Source: Streptomyces scabiei 87.22 (GTDB lineage Bacteria; Actinomycetota; Actinomycetes; Streptomycetales; Streptomycetaceae). From it: a stretch of DNA of 64,000 nt. Location: positions 1,922,001 to 1,986,000 of the forward strand of contig NC_013929.1 in NCBI RefSeq assembly GCF_000091305.1, given 5' to 3'. Each line of letters opens with the position of its first letter. Position 1 is the stretch's first letter. This document shows positions 10,459 through 18,768 of the stretch, piece by piece. A program made the position numbers and the translations under genes. Below the pieces are notes generated by a model. The model did no database searches. It saw only the letters and a list, made by a program, of their open reading frames with translations, and was not told where the DNA came from.

Positions 10459-12618
10459 CTACGCGTCCGCCGGGTTCTGTTCCCTGACGGGTGCGGGATC
10501 CTCGTGGCTCGTCACGCGCCCGCCCGCGCCCCGGACGGGCGCCCCGGGCTCCGCCAGCGGGACCTGGGGGCCGTCCGCCTCCCGCAGCCACCGTCTGAGC
10601 ACGCGGTGGACGTGTTCGGCGCCGACCACGTCCTCGCCGTCCCCCGTCGGCTCGGAGAGGGCGAGGGGGGACATCAGGAAGGGGCGCGACTGGCAGCCGC
10701 CGAGGCCGCCGTGGGAGCCGATCTGTTCCTCGAAGGCGTGGACTTCGCCCTCGGCGGGGTCGTACCAGGAGTTGACCATGATGTCGGCGGTGTGCGGGAA
10801 GCCGTGGGTGCGGCGGACGGCGGCGGCGGCGCCGGGACCGAAGTCCGCGAGCGGGCCGGGGTGTTCGTCGCTCAGCTCGCCGACCGGGACCTCCGCGCCG
10901 TGGGCGCCGAGCACGACACCGCCGTGCTCCTCGCTGCGGACGAGGACGAAGCCGATGCCCGGATGGTTGGCGAGGGTGGAGAGCAGGGCGGGGTGGCGGG
11001 CGTCGATCTCCTCGCGGCTCATCCGGTGCGGGACGTCCGGGAAGGAGACGAGGCCGAGGTTGCCGGAGGCGAGGACGACCGGCTCCGAGCGGCGTGTGGC
11101 CCGGTGCTCCTCCACGCGCTCCTCGCCGGGGATGCGCAGCGCGGCCCGGACGGCCGTGCGGGCCTCGGCGCCGCTGTGGGTGCGCCGGGCCCGGCGCGGC
11201 ACGGGCAGGCCGCAGCCGGCGCGGACCAGATTGCCGAGGGTGAGGCCGTAGCGGCCGAGGAAGGTCTCGCCGGGACTCTGGCCGTGGTCGGAGAGGAGGA
11301 CGATCCGGTAGGCGCGCGGGGCGTGCCCGGCGACCTGGGCGATCAGCGCGAGGGAACGGTCGAGGCGTTCGAGGACCTGGGCGGCGTCGCGGCTGTGCGG
11401 GCCGGAGTGGTGGGCGACCTCGTCGTAGGCCACCAGGTCCGCGTAGATCGCCGCGCGGCCCGCGAACATGTCCCCGATCACCGCGGCGACGACGACATCG
11501 CGCTCGACGACGGTGGCGAAGGCGCGGATGAACGGGTAGAGGCCGCCGCGCTTGACGCGGGGCCGCTGCCGCGCGAAGCGGGCGCGGGTGGACTGGCCGG
11601 TCTCCCGCAGGACGTCGGCGACGAAGGACATGGCGGTGCGGACCGCGTTGGCCGGGTCGGAGAAGTAGGCGAAGTACCCGGCCCGGGAACGGGTGCGCCG
11701 GCCCCGGCGGGCGGCGATCGACAGGACCAGCGCGAGCTGCTCCGCGCCACCGCTGAAGAGGTTGCCCCGGCTGGCGCCGTCGACGGTGAGCAGGCCGCCG
11801 TCGCCGGTGCGGTCGACGGCCCGGCGCTGGAGTTCGGCGGCGCCCGAGGGCCGGTTGCAGACCATCACCTCCCGGGTGTCCTTCTCGTACCAGCGGAAGG
11901 CCGGCACGTCGTGGTTGGAGCCGTGCAGGATGCCGAGCTGGCTGGCGCCGGTCTGGCTGGACCAGTCCGTGCGCCAGGGGGTGAGGCGGTGGGTGGGGCG
12001 GGGGCGGGCCGCGCCGTCGGCCGGGTGGCCGAGCCAGGCGGCGACGGTCGGCATCAGGCCCTTCTCCACGGCCGCCTCCAGCACGTCGTGGCCGACCCCG
12101 TCGAACTGGAGGAAGACGGTGCCGGGTCCGGCCGGGCCGGGGCCGCCGTCGGCGGTCCGGCGGCGGCGGTCGGCCAGCCGGTACAGGCGGCGCCGGTAGG
12201 CGTCGTCGTCCCGCACGGCGAGGGCGCCGCCGGTGGCCGAGGCGACGGCGGACATCACCGCGGCGACCACCACCGCGGTCTCCGGGGCGGCCTCCCCCTG
12301 GCCCGAGGGGCTGATCCGCAGGGCGAGCAGCAGCAGCGAACCGTTGAGGAAGAAGACGAGCAGGCCGAGGACGAGCGCCGGCACCAGCAGCAGCGCCCGC
12401 ACCAGCAGCGGCCACACGAGGGCGGAGAGCAGACCGAACGCGCCGGCGCCGAGGGCCGCGGTGACGGCGATCTGGGTGGCGCTCTCACCGGACTCGGACT
12501 GGAGCCGGAAGTCGGGGAGCGCGCCCGCGAGCACGAGCATGGTCAGGGTGGACACCGCCCATACGGCGAGCATGCGCCCGACACCGCTCAGTACTCTCCG
12601 CCAACGTCCACCGCCCAC
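10459..12618 (-). CDS. Membrane protein: holin-like N terminus fused to alkaline-phosphatase-fold phosphodiesterase
   Basis: A 719-residue two-part protein. Residues ~1-150 hold about four hydrophobic segments (MLAVWAVSTLTMLVLAG, the VWPLLVRALLLVPALVLGLLV region, AVVVAAVMSAVASATGGA) resembling the phage-holin-4 family of small actinobacterial membrane proteins. From ~165 on it is an alkaline-phosphatase-superfamily (type I phosphodiesterase / nucleotide pyrophosphatase) domain: FLQFDGVGHD supplies the first metal ligand, SSQTGASQ the nucleophile region, AYDEVAHHSG and LLSDHGQSPGETF the remaining metal ligands. The catalytic domain is probably extracytoplasmic or on the membrane face. Substrate unknown; phospholipid head groups or nucleotides are possible. 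Confidence 0.85.
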   Translation of the reverse strand: MGGGRWRRVLSGVGRMLAVWAVSTLTMLVLAGALPDFRLQSESGESATQIAVTAALGAGAFGLLSALVWPLLVRALLLVPALVLGLLVFFLNGSLLLLALRISPSGQGEAAPETAVVVAAVMSAVASATGGALAVRDDDAYRRRLYRLADRRRRTADGGPGPAGPGTVFLQFDGVGHDVLEAAVEKGLMPTVAAWLGHPADGAARPRPTHRLTPWRTDWSSQTGASQLGILHGSNHDVPAFRWYEKDTREVMVCNRPSGAAELQRRAVDRTGDGGLLTVDGASRGNLFSGGAEQLALVLSIAARRGRRTRSRAGYFAYFSDPANAVRTAMSFVADVLRETGQSTRARFARQRPRVKRGGLYPFIRAFATVVERDVVVAAVIGDMFAGRAAIYADLVAYDEVAHHSGPHSRDAAQVLERLDRSLALIAQVAGHAPRAYRIVLLSDHGQSPGETFLGRYGLTLGNLVRAGCGLPVPRRARRTHSGAEARTAVRAALRIPGEERVEEHRATRRSEPVVLASGNLGLVSFPDVPHRMSREEIDARHPALLSTLANHPGIGFVLVRSEEHGGVVLGAHGAEVPVGELSDEHPGPLADFGPGAAAAVRRTHGFPHTADIMVNSWYDPAEGEVHAFEEQIGSHGGLGGCQSRPFLMSPLALSEPTGDGEDVVGAEHVHRVLRRWLREADGPQVPLAEPGAPVRGAGGRVTSHEDPAPVREQNPADA

Positions 12619-12722
12619 GGTCCGGTCACCTCACGTCCTGTCCGTGGGCCCAGACTGTCATACCGGGTGGGGGCGCCGGGGTGGCGTTCAGGGGTGGCAC
12701 GGGCGCAGGGACGGGCCGCCGC

Positions 12723-13211
12723 TCAGCGGCCGTCGTAGCCCGCCGTCGGCATGGACAGACGGCGGTGGACGCGGGCCTTCATCTGGGCGTCGTAGGCGGG
12801 TTCGGCGCGCCCCACGGTCTCGACGCGGATGCCGCGCCGGGCGCACTCGGCGGTGAAGTCCTCGACGGAGGCGAGGGCGCGTTCGAGGACGCGGCGGCTG
12901 GGGGCGACGAAGAGGTCGACGAGGCCGGCGTCGACGTCGGCCCACAGGGCGCAGTGGTCGGGGCGCAGCGCGCGGACGAGCAGTTCGCGCGTCACCACGT
13001 ACCCGCGCTCGGCGGCCCAGCGGGCGCACATGGCGTGCTGGCTGCGGGAGTCGACCAGGAAGGGGTCCGCCTCCAGCTCCTCCAGCGGGGTCAGGCTCGC
13101 TATGGCCGCGACGCGCACCACCACCGGACGTCCCACCGCCCCGCCCCGCCCGCGCACCGCCTCCTGGCAGGCCACGCCGGGGGCGCCGCCGACGTCCGCC
13201 TCGTCTCCCAT
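12723..13211 (-). CDS. Resolvase-fold-like protein, probably without recombinase activity
   Basis: A 162-residue protein. From about residue 55 it follows the order of a serine-recombinase N-terminal domain: a Q-x-x-x-C-x-x-W/Y-A-x-x-x-G-Y helix (SQHAMCARWAAERGYVV), RP, then DVDAGLVDLFVAP in place of the 'D-x-A-G-x-I-D-x-V-V-V' strand, SRRVLER in place of the DRLSR active-site motif, and EFTAECARRGIRVE. At the normal catalytic Ser position (VRVS) it reads VRVA, and the arginine motif is altered. There is no C-terminal DNA-binding arm. I infer a degenerate or repurposed resolvase fold; a function cannot be assigned. ATG at 13211 follows a GGGTGAGGGGGA run. Confidence 0.6.
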   Translation of the reverse strand: MGDEADVGGAPGVACQEAVRGRGGAVGRPVVVRVAAIASLTPLEELEADPFLVDSRSQHAMCARWAAERGYVVTRELLVRALRPDHCALWADVDAGLVDLFVAPSRRVLERALASVEDFTAECARRGIRVETVGRAEPAYDAQMKARVHRRLSMPTAGYDGR

Positions 13212-13375
13212 GGTGTCCCCCTCACCCTCCGGGTCCCGGAGCCCCTCCGGCGGAACGAGCCGCGGACGCGGGGTCCGGCACGCCCGTCCACGGCATGATC
13301 CGCCGGACAGGCCCAGGCCGCAGACCCTACTCCAGCCCGTAGGCTCGGGGGAGTAGCGCGAAGGAGGCGAACGGA

Positions 13376-14149
13376 GTGCCGGTGGAGATCACCTGGTGGG
13401 GCCATGCGACCTGCACCGTGGAGGATTCGGGCACGAGAGTGCTCACCGACCCCCTGTTCGCGCGCCGGCTCGCGCATCTGCGCAGGCGCCGGGGTGCGCC
13501 TCCCCCGGCGGCCGCCGCGGTCGCGGACGTCGCGCTGGTGTCGCATCTGCACGCCGACCATCTGCACGTCCCCTCGCTGTCCCGACTCGCCCCGGGCACC
13601 AAGGTGGTGCTGCCCGAGGGCGCGTCGCGCCAGGTGCCGGGGCTGCGCAGGCTGGCGCATCTGCGCCTGTGCGAGGTGGCGGCCGGGGACGAGCTGACCG
13701 TCGGTGACCTGGTCGTCCGTGCCGTGCCCGCCCGGCACGACGGACGGCGGCTGCCGGTCGGGCCGCACCGTTCGCCGGCGCTCGGCTTCGTCGTCGAGGG
13801 CGACGCGCGGACGTACTTCGCCGGGGACACCGGGCTGTTCCGGGAGATGGCCGAGGAGGTCGGGCCCGTCGACGTGGCCCTGTTGCCGGTCGGCGGCTGG
13901 GGGCCGTATCTCGGCGAGGGCCATCTGGACGCGGGGCGCGCGGCCCAGGCGCTTGCGCTGCTCGCGCCCCGGAGCGCGGTTCCCGTGCACTACGGCACGT
14001 ACTGGCCGATCGGGATGGACGCCGTGCGCCCCCATGAATTCCATGCCCCCGGTGAGGAGTTCGTCCGGCTCGCCGCCGCACACGCTCCCGGTGTGGCGGT
14101 GCACCGGCTGGAGCACGGGGAGAGCGTTCGTCCGGGGGTGGCGCGATGA
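13376..14149 (+). CDS. Metallo-beta-lactamase-fold hydrolase (UlaG-like)
   Basis: A 257-residue MBL-fold protein with a GTG start behind AAGGAGG. The N terminus ITWWGHATCTVE and the motif HLHADHLH (HxHxDH) give the zinc site; YFAGDTGLF and VHYGTYWP supply the remaining Asp and His. This layout matches the UlaG/YtnP-like group, whose members hydrolyse lactones or phosphodiesters. The substrate is not deducible. The DedA gene follows 43 bp downstream and a related but longer MBL gene lies convergently beyond it. A -10-like TAGGCT (13340-13345) lies upstream. Confidence 0.86.
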   Translation: MPVEITWWGHATCTVEDSGTRVLTDPLFARRLAHLRRRRGAPPPAAAAVADVALVSHLHADHLHVPSLSRLAPGTKVVLPEGASRQVPGLRRLAHLRLCEVAAGDELTVGDLVVRAVPARHDGRRLPVGPHRSPALGFVVEGDARTYFAGDTGLFREMAEEVGPVDVALLPVGGWGPYLGEGHLDAGRAAQALALLAPRSAVPVHYGTYWPIGMDAVRPHEFHAPGEEFVRLAAAHAPGVAVHRLEHGESVRPGVAR

Positions 14150-14192
14150 GACACCGGCCGACGGGGGCCGCACGGCTCGTGGAGGAGGCCCG

Positions 14193-14807
14193 GTGATACT
14201 GCTGGCCGCCGTGAGCACGCCCGGGTCGTACGCGTCCACCCAGCAGGCGATCGGCTATCCGACGCTGTTCCTGCTGGTGCTGGTCGGAGCGCTGGTGCCG
14301 GTGGTGCCGACCGGGGCGCTGGTCAGTTCGGCGGCGGTGGTGGCGTTCCATCAGGAGGCGCCGTTCTCGCTGCTGCTGGTGTTCGTGGTGGCGTCGGTCG
14401 CCGCGTTCCTCGGCGACATCGCGCTGTACTGGCTGGGGCGGCGCGGCATGGGCTCGAAGAACGGCTCGCGCTGGCTGGAGGCGATCCGCCGGCGGGCGCC
14501 CGAGGACCGCCTCGCGCAGGCGCAGGCGAAGCTGGACGACCACGGGGTGGCCGTGCTGGTGCTGTCCCGGCTGATGCCGGCGGGCCGTATCCCGGTGATG
14601 CTGGCCTGTCTGCTGGCGAAGATGCCGCTGCGGCGGTTCGCGCGGGGGAACCTGCCGGCCTGCCTGGCGTGGGCCGTGACGTACCAGCTGATCGGCATCC
14701 TGGGAGGGTCGCTGTTCGACGAGCCCTGGGAGGGCGTGCTGGCGGCGGTGGCGCTGACGTTGCTGCTCAGCTTGGCACCGGGGGTGTGGCGGCGGCTGGT
14801 CCGCTGA
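14193..14807 (+). CDS. DedA-family integral membrane protein
   Basis: A 204-residue membrane protein of the DedA (VTT/SNARE-associated) family, with several hydrophobic segments (LFLLVLVGALVPVVPTGALV, SLLLVFVVASVAAFLGDIALY, the C-terminal VLAAVALTLLLSLAPG). The family motif G-D-x-x-x-Y-x-x-G-R (GDIALYWLGRRG) and the F/L-S-R-x-x-P-x-x-R segment (VLSRLMPAGRIPVML) are present. DedA proteins are phospholipid (C55-P or phosphatidylethanolamine) flippases. The GTG start at 14193 has GGAGGAGG 4 nt upstream. Confidence 0.88.
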   Translation: MILLAAVSTPGSYASTQQAIGYPTLFLLVLVGALVPVVPTGALVSSAAVVAFHQEAPFSLLLVFVVASVAAFLGDIALYWLGRRGMGSKNGSRWLEAIRRRAPEDRLAQAQAKLDDHGVAVLVLSRLMPAGRIPVMLACLLAKMPLRRFARGNLPACLAWAVTYQLIGILGGSLFDEPWEGVLAAVALTLLLSLAPGVWRRLVR

Positions 14808-14820
14808 CCGGTCCGTAGGG

Positions 14821-15882
14821 TCAGTCGAGGACCCGGGAGGCGCCGATCGGCAGGTCCCAGAGGTCCTCCCGGGGCAGGCCCGCGGCCCGCCACGCCGCTC
14901 GCACCCGCGTCAGGGGTTCCAGGACCGGTTCCGCGGACAGGACGAACGTGGCCCAGTGCATGGGGGCCATGCGCCGGGCGCCCAGGTCCTGGAAGGCGCG
15001 GACGGCCTCCTCCGGGTCGCAGTGGACGTCGCTGAGCCACCAGCGGGGGTCGTAGGCGCCGATCGGCAGCAGGGCGAGGTCGATACCCGGACAGCGGCGT
15101 CCGATGAGGGAGAACCAGTGGCCGTAGCCGGTGTCGCCGGCGAAGTAGACGCGCTTGCCGTCCGGGGCCGTGAGGACCCAGCCGCCCCACAGCGAGCGGC
15201 AGGTGTCGGTGAGGGTGCGCTTGGACCAGTGGTGCGCCGGTACGAAGTCGAGGCGGACGCCGTGCAGTTCGGCCGCCTCCCACCAGTCCAGCTCGGTGAC
15301 CCGGCCGAACCCGCGCCGCCGGAACCAGCGGCCGAGCCCGGCGGGCACGAAGACCGGTGTGTCGCGCGGGAGCCGGGCCAGGGTGGGGGCGTCGAGGTGG
15401 TCGTAGTGGTTGTGGCTGATGACGACGGCGTCCACCCGGGGCAGTGCGTCCCAGTCGAGGCCGACGGGGGTGATCCGGGCCGGGGTGCCGAGGATCCGGC
15501 GCGACCAGACGGGGTCGGTGAGGACGGTGAGCCCGCCGATCCGCACCACCCAACTCGCGTGCCCGGCCCAGGAGACGGCGATGGTACGCGCGTCCACCCG
15601 GGGCAGCGGGCCGGGCTCGTACGGCAGTCGCGGGATGCCGACGAGGCCCTCGGGGCGGGGCCGGACCGAGCCCTCGCGGGCGAACCGGGCGAGGGCCCTC
15701 AGGCCGGGCAGGGGTGTGGTCAGCCGGTCGGCGAAGGAACGGGGCCAGCGGCGCCGCTCACCGAGCGGGCGGGGCTCGGCGAGCGGCGGGGGCGCGACGG
15801 GGCGGGCGAAGGACGGCTCGCTCCGCGCCCCGGACAGGGAGGAGAGGGTGGAAGAGGTGGTCGACTCGGACTGCTGCGTCAT
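14821..15882 (-). CDS. Metallo-beta-lactamase-fold hydrolase, NAPE-PLD-like
   Basis: A 353-residue MBL-fold protein. After a Ser/Pro-rich variable N terminus of ~80 residues come SWAGHASWVVRIGGLTVLTDPVWS, ISHNHYDHLD (HxHxDH zinc motif), VPAHHWSKR, YFAGDTGYGHW and APMHWATF, the order seen in the YtnP/NAPE-PLD-like group that cleaves N-acyl phosphatidylethanolamines. The C-terminal FVLSAEPVLEP is also typical of that group. The protein is about 100 residues longer than its neighbour at 13376 and not an obvious tandem duplicate. A true phospholipid substrate is inference from family. Confidence 0.86.
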   Translation of the reverse strand: MTQQSESTTSSTLSSLSGARSEPSFARPVAPPPLAEPRPLGERRRWPRSFADRLTTPLPGLRALARFAREGSVRPRPEGLVGIPRLPYEPGPLPRVDARTIAVSWAGHASWVVRIGGLTVLTDPVWSRRILGTPARITPVGLDWDALPRVDAVVISHNHYDHLDAPTLARLPRDTPVFVPAGLGRWFRRRGFGRVTELDWWEAAELHGVRLDFVPAHHWSKRTLTDTCRSLWGGWVLTAPDGKRVYFAGDTGYGHWFSLIGRRCPGIDLALLPIGAYDPRWWLSDVHCDPEEAVRAFQDLGARRMAPMHWATFVLSAEPVLEPLTRVRAAWRAAGLPREDLWDLPIGASRVLD

Positions 15883-16029
15883 CGAGGAGGCTCCCGTCGC
15901 CGAGCGTCGTCACGAAGAATCGTCGTCACTGGGGATCTGAACGTCGCTGAGGGTCGCTGATGAGTGCTGCGGGTCGCTGAAGAGGGCGGGTCGCTGAGGA
16001 GGGGCTGGGGGCGCTGGTCGCCGGGGACG

Positions 16030-17247
16030 TCATCGAAGGCTCTCCAGAGCCGCCCCGAAGACTGTCAACGCACGTTCCACATGCGGGAGTTCCAGGGGGT
16101 CGGAAGCAGCGAGGGCCCCGGCGCGCTCCGCGTCGGTGCCGCCGAGGAACGCAGCGGTGGACAGCCGGACGCGCAGCGCCCCGAGATCGTCCCCGAACCG
16201 GTGGCCGCCGGGCGCGGGCATCCCGAGCCGGGCACCGAGGAAGTCCTCCGCCTCCTGGGCGTCACCGACGCCGTGCGCGGCGAGCGAGGACCGCAGGGGG
16301 GCGAGGTCGGCGTACAGATGCCGTCCGGCGCGCGGCGGCAGGGCGAGCGCCCCGGCGGCCACGACGGCCCGGTGCGCGGCGTCGGCGAGGCGCGCGTGCA
16401 GACGTACCGCGGCGGTGAGCCGCTCGGTGACGGGGGCGGGCTCGGCGAGGGCGTACGCGGCGGCCGCGGCGACCGGGGTGGCGACCCGGGCGCCCAGCGC
16501 GGTGAGCACGTCGAGGACACGGTCGCGCAGCCCCGCCCCCTCCCCGTTCGCGGGGAACCGGGCGACCGCGGCGGGCCAGCCCGGCGGGAGGAACGGTCCG
16601 GCGAGGTCGGTGACGACGGTGACCCGGTCGGTCAGCATCTCGGCGGGGCTGAGGAGCACGGTGTCGTGCGGATCGTGCACGGTGTCGCGCCAGGTCTCGT
16701 CGCTGACCAGGTGCAGCCCCTCCCCCACCGCCGCCTCCATGGCCTCGTGCACCAGTTCGGGCGGAGCGACGGTGGCGGTCGGGTCGTCGGCGACGCACAG
16801 CACGAGCAGCCGTGGGTCACCGCCCTCGGCCCGGATCCTGCGCACGGTCTCCAGCAGCGCGTACGGGTCCGGCACACCTCCGCATTCGGCGGGGGTGGCC
16901 ACCGGGAACACGGACCGGCCGAGCGCCCGTGCCTGCGGCTCCCACCAGGCGGCGCAGGGTCGGGGAAGCAGGACGTCGCCGCCGATCGCGGCGGTCAGTG
17001 CGAGGAGCAGGGCGGGTGCGCCGGGGGCGGCGGCGGTCCTGTCCGGGGTGGTGGGCAGTCCCCGGCGGTCCCAGTAGCCGCAGGCGGCGTCCAGGAGGGC
17101 GGCGTCGCCACCGGGCGGCACGGCCCGGGGATCGCTCGCCGCGGCGGAGAGCACGGTGGCCAGTTCGGGGAGTACGGGCAGGCCCTGGGCGGGAAGGGGC
17201 GGGCCGTAGCGGACCGGGCCGTGCCCTTCCGGATCCGTGCCCCGCAT
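16030..17247 (-). CDS. Aminotransferase-fold protein lacking every lysine (likely pseudoenzyme)
   Basis: A 405-residue protein laid out like a class I/II PLP-dependent aminotransferase: AALLDAACGYWDRRGLP (residues ~49-65), GAPALLLALTAAIGGDVLLPRPCAAWWEPQ (cofactor phosphate region), LVSDETWRD with the conserved D183-E184, and a C-terminal GALRVRLSTAAF that aligns with the carboxylate-binding Arg. Where the PLP Schiff-base lysine should be (around residue 216) the sequence reads VVTDLAGPFLPPGW instead of the usual S-L-S-K-x-x-G-x-x-G. The translated sequence contains no lysine at all, so it cannot form the internal aldimine. GC codon bias is continuous, so this is not a frameshift. The role may be ligand binding or structural. 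Confidence 0.72.
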   Translation of the reverse strand: MRGTDPEGHGPVRYGPPLPAQGLPVLPELATVLSAAASDPRAVPPGGDAALLDAACGYWDRRGLPTTPDRTAAAPGAPALLLALTAAIGGDVLLPRPCAAWWEPQARALGRSVFPVATPAECGGVPDPYALLETVRRIRAEGGDPRLLVLCVADDPTATVAPPELVHEAMEAAVGEGLHLVSDETWRDTVHDPHDTVLLSPAEMLTDRVTVVTDLAGPFLPPGWPAAVARFPANGEGAGLRDRVLDVLTALGARVATPVAAAAAYALAEPAPVTERLTAAVRLHARLADAAHRAVVAAGALALPPRAGRHLYADLAPLRSSLAAHGVGDAQEAEDFLGARLGMPAPGGHRFGDDLGALRVRLSTAAFLGGTDAERAGALAASDPLELPHVERALTVFGAALESLR

Positions 17248-17380
17248 GGATGCCTCCGCGCAGTCGTGGTGCGTCGTGCCGCACGCGTCGCCGTCGTGCC
17301 GGGAACGGCGCCGTACGCGCCCTCGGCTGGTCAGTACCCAGGCTCACGCGCCCCATGGGCGCCCGTACGCGTCGCGCCGG

Positions 17381-18061
17381 TCACACGGGCGGCGTCCCCC
17401 GGTCGCGGCGGCGCAGCCGGTGGACGGCCGCGCCCAGCGCCCCCACGACGAGCAGGCCGCCCGCCGCCAGGGCCGGAACGGAGTCGGTGAAGGCACCGCC
17501 GCCGCCCGCGTGGACGCCCCGCTGGACGGGAGCGGTGGGGTGGTCGGGCCGGTGGGACGGCTGATGCGTCGGGTCCTTCGTCGGCTGGTGCGTCGGCGGG
17601 TGGCTGGGGTAGCCCAGGTCGTGGAGCGGGGCGTCGCCGGCCAGTGTGACGTCGAAGGTGGCGCTCCACTGCCTGCCCTCACCGCCCGGGGCCGCCGGGC
17701 AGATGCCGTCGACACCCCACTCGGTGGCGGAGTTCGCCGCGTCGGTACCGGTCTCGAAGTCGGCGGCCGGCGCGATCTTGGCGGTGCCCTGGTAGGAGGG
17801 GCCGCCCGCCGAGTCGTCGTTGCCGGGGAGGCGCTGCAGCGTGACGGTGCCCTGTTCGAAGGCCTGGGAGCTGGCGTCGATGGTCTCGGGGGCGGGGCCG
17901 CCGGTCGGGTCGCAGGAGACGGAGAACGTGAGCGTGTCGCCCGGTGCCACGGAGTGCGGGTTCACCTCGGCCGCGGGATCGGCGAAGCAGGGCGGGGCGG
18001 CGGCGCCCAGGACGGCACCGATCAGGGCGGTGGCGGACAGGACACGGGCTCTGCGGCGCAT
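17381..18061 (-). CDS. Secreted, C-tail-anchored protein of unknown function
   Basis: A 226-residue hypothetical. ATG at 18061 follows AAGGAG; an in-frame start at 18100 adds 13 residues without a ribosome site. It has a Sec signal (RRRARVLSATALIGAVLG...CFADP), a beta-rich Ig-like body beginning NPHSVAPGDTLTFSVSC with cysteines near residues 50 and 122, a Pro/His/Thr-rich spacer (HPPTHQPTKDPTHQPSHRPDHP), and a C-terminal membrane segment (VPALAAGGLLVVGALGAAV) followed by a basic tail. This design is typical of Streptomyces wall-spanning surface proteins. No enzymatic motif is seen. Expression partner genes are not apparent. Confidence 0.75.
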   Translation of the reverse strand: MRRRARVLSATALIGAVLGAAAPPCFADPAAEVNPHSVAPGDTLTFSVSCDPTGGPAPETIDASSQAFEQGTVTLQRLPGNDDSAGGPSYQGTAKIAPAADFETGTDAANSATEWGVDGICPAAPGGEGRQWSATFDVTLAGDAPLHDLGYPSHPPTHQPTKDPTHQPSHRPDHPTAPVQRGVHAGGGGAFTDSVPALAAGGLLVVGALGAAVHRLRRRDRGTPPV

Positions 18062-18768
18062 GGGTGGGGCTCCTTCGGCCGACTCCGGCGGGCAGGGCAC
18101 GACCGCCGTGCCTCGCGTCCATCAGAGCGCCGCGCCCGGCGGTGCGCGCGCGGCCGGGCACCATTCGCGGGACACGCGCCGCCGAGTGGGTGACGGCGCG
18201 CTCCGCACCGGACCGGAAGGAAGGCACGCCGACCCGGGGGCCGCGGCCGGGGTCAGAGGCAGGCACGTCGGCCGCAGCTCCCGGGGCGAGCAGACGCCCG
18301 GCCGCCGGCACCGGGGAAAGGGAACACGCCCCCGTCACAGCCCCTGGGACGAACAGACGCCCGGGCCACGGGACTGGAGACAGGCCGGGCTCCCCGGGCG
18401 GCGCAGCCCCGGGACGAGCAGGAGCCCCGGCCACAGCCCGCGGGACGAGGAGACGCCCCGGCCGCCGGCCCCAAGAGGGGCAGGAGTCCCGGCCGCGGGC
18501 CCGGGGACAGGCCGGACGCCCCGGCCACCCGCCCGGGAGACAGGACGGTCGCCCCGGGCCAGGGCTCCCCGGCACACGAACGACGGACCCCGGCACAAGG
18601 CCGGCCCCCCGGCCGCCGCGGCCCCCGCCCGCCTCAGCCGAATGGCGCGCCCCCCTTCCGGCTCACTCTCCGGCCCTCGCACCGCGACGTGGGCGGCCGA
18701 CCGCGAATCGGTCGGCCGCCCACAGGGGAGCCCGAGTCAGGAGGGTGCGCCAGCAGCACCCCGAGCCG
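18062..18768. other. 707-bp intergenic gap with no supported gene
   Basis: The stretch between the surface protein and the sigma factor is extremely GC-rich. Every open frame is without a ribosome site or recognisable domain. From about 18281 to 18600 it contains a degenerate ~31-bp tandem repeat, described separately. Because 31 is not a multiple of 3, no frame reads the repeat as a protein repeat. Confidence 0.6.
18281..18600. repeat. Degenerate ~31-bp tandem repeat array
   Basis: About ten units of 30-35 bp start at roughly 18281, 18311, 18343, 18374, 18409, 18440, 18471, 18501, 18533 and 18569. The shared core is CCGGGACGAGCAGACGCCCC followed by GGCCGCCGG; the units at 18281, 18343, 18409 and 18440 are closest to it. 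The units are contiguous, unlike a CRISPR. Found by eye; exact boundaries are approximate. Confidence 0.6.

Noticed and set aside
16030..17247. Frameshift as an explanation for the missing PLP lysine
   Set aside because: Codon bias and family-like segments continue on both sides of the expected lysine position without a break, so the substitution appears real.
18253..18528. Gly/Pro/Arg-rich minus-strand open frame in the repeat gap
   Set aside because: The repeat period of about 31 bp changes reading frame each unit, and there is no ribosome site or conserved pattern.
18281..18600. CRISPR array
   Set aside because: Units follow each other directly with no unique spacers, are strongly degenerate, and no cas gene is present.
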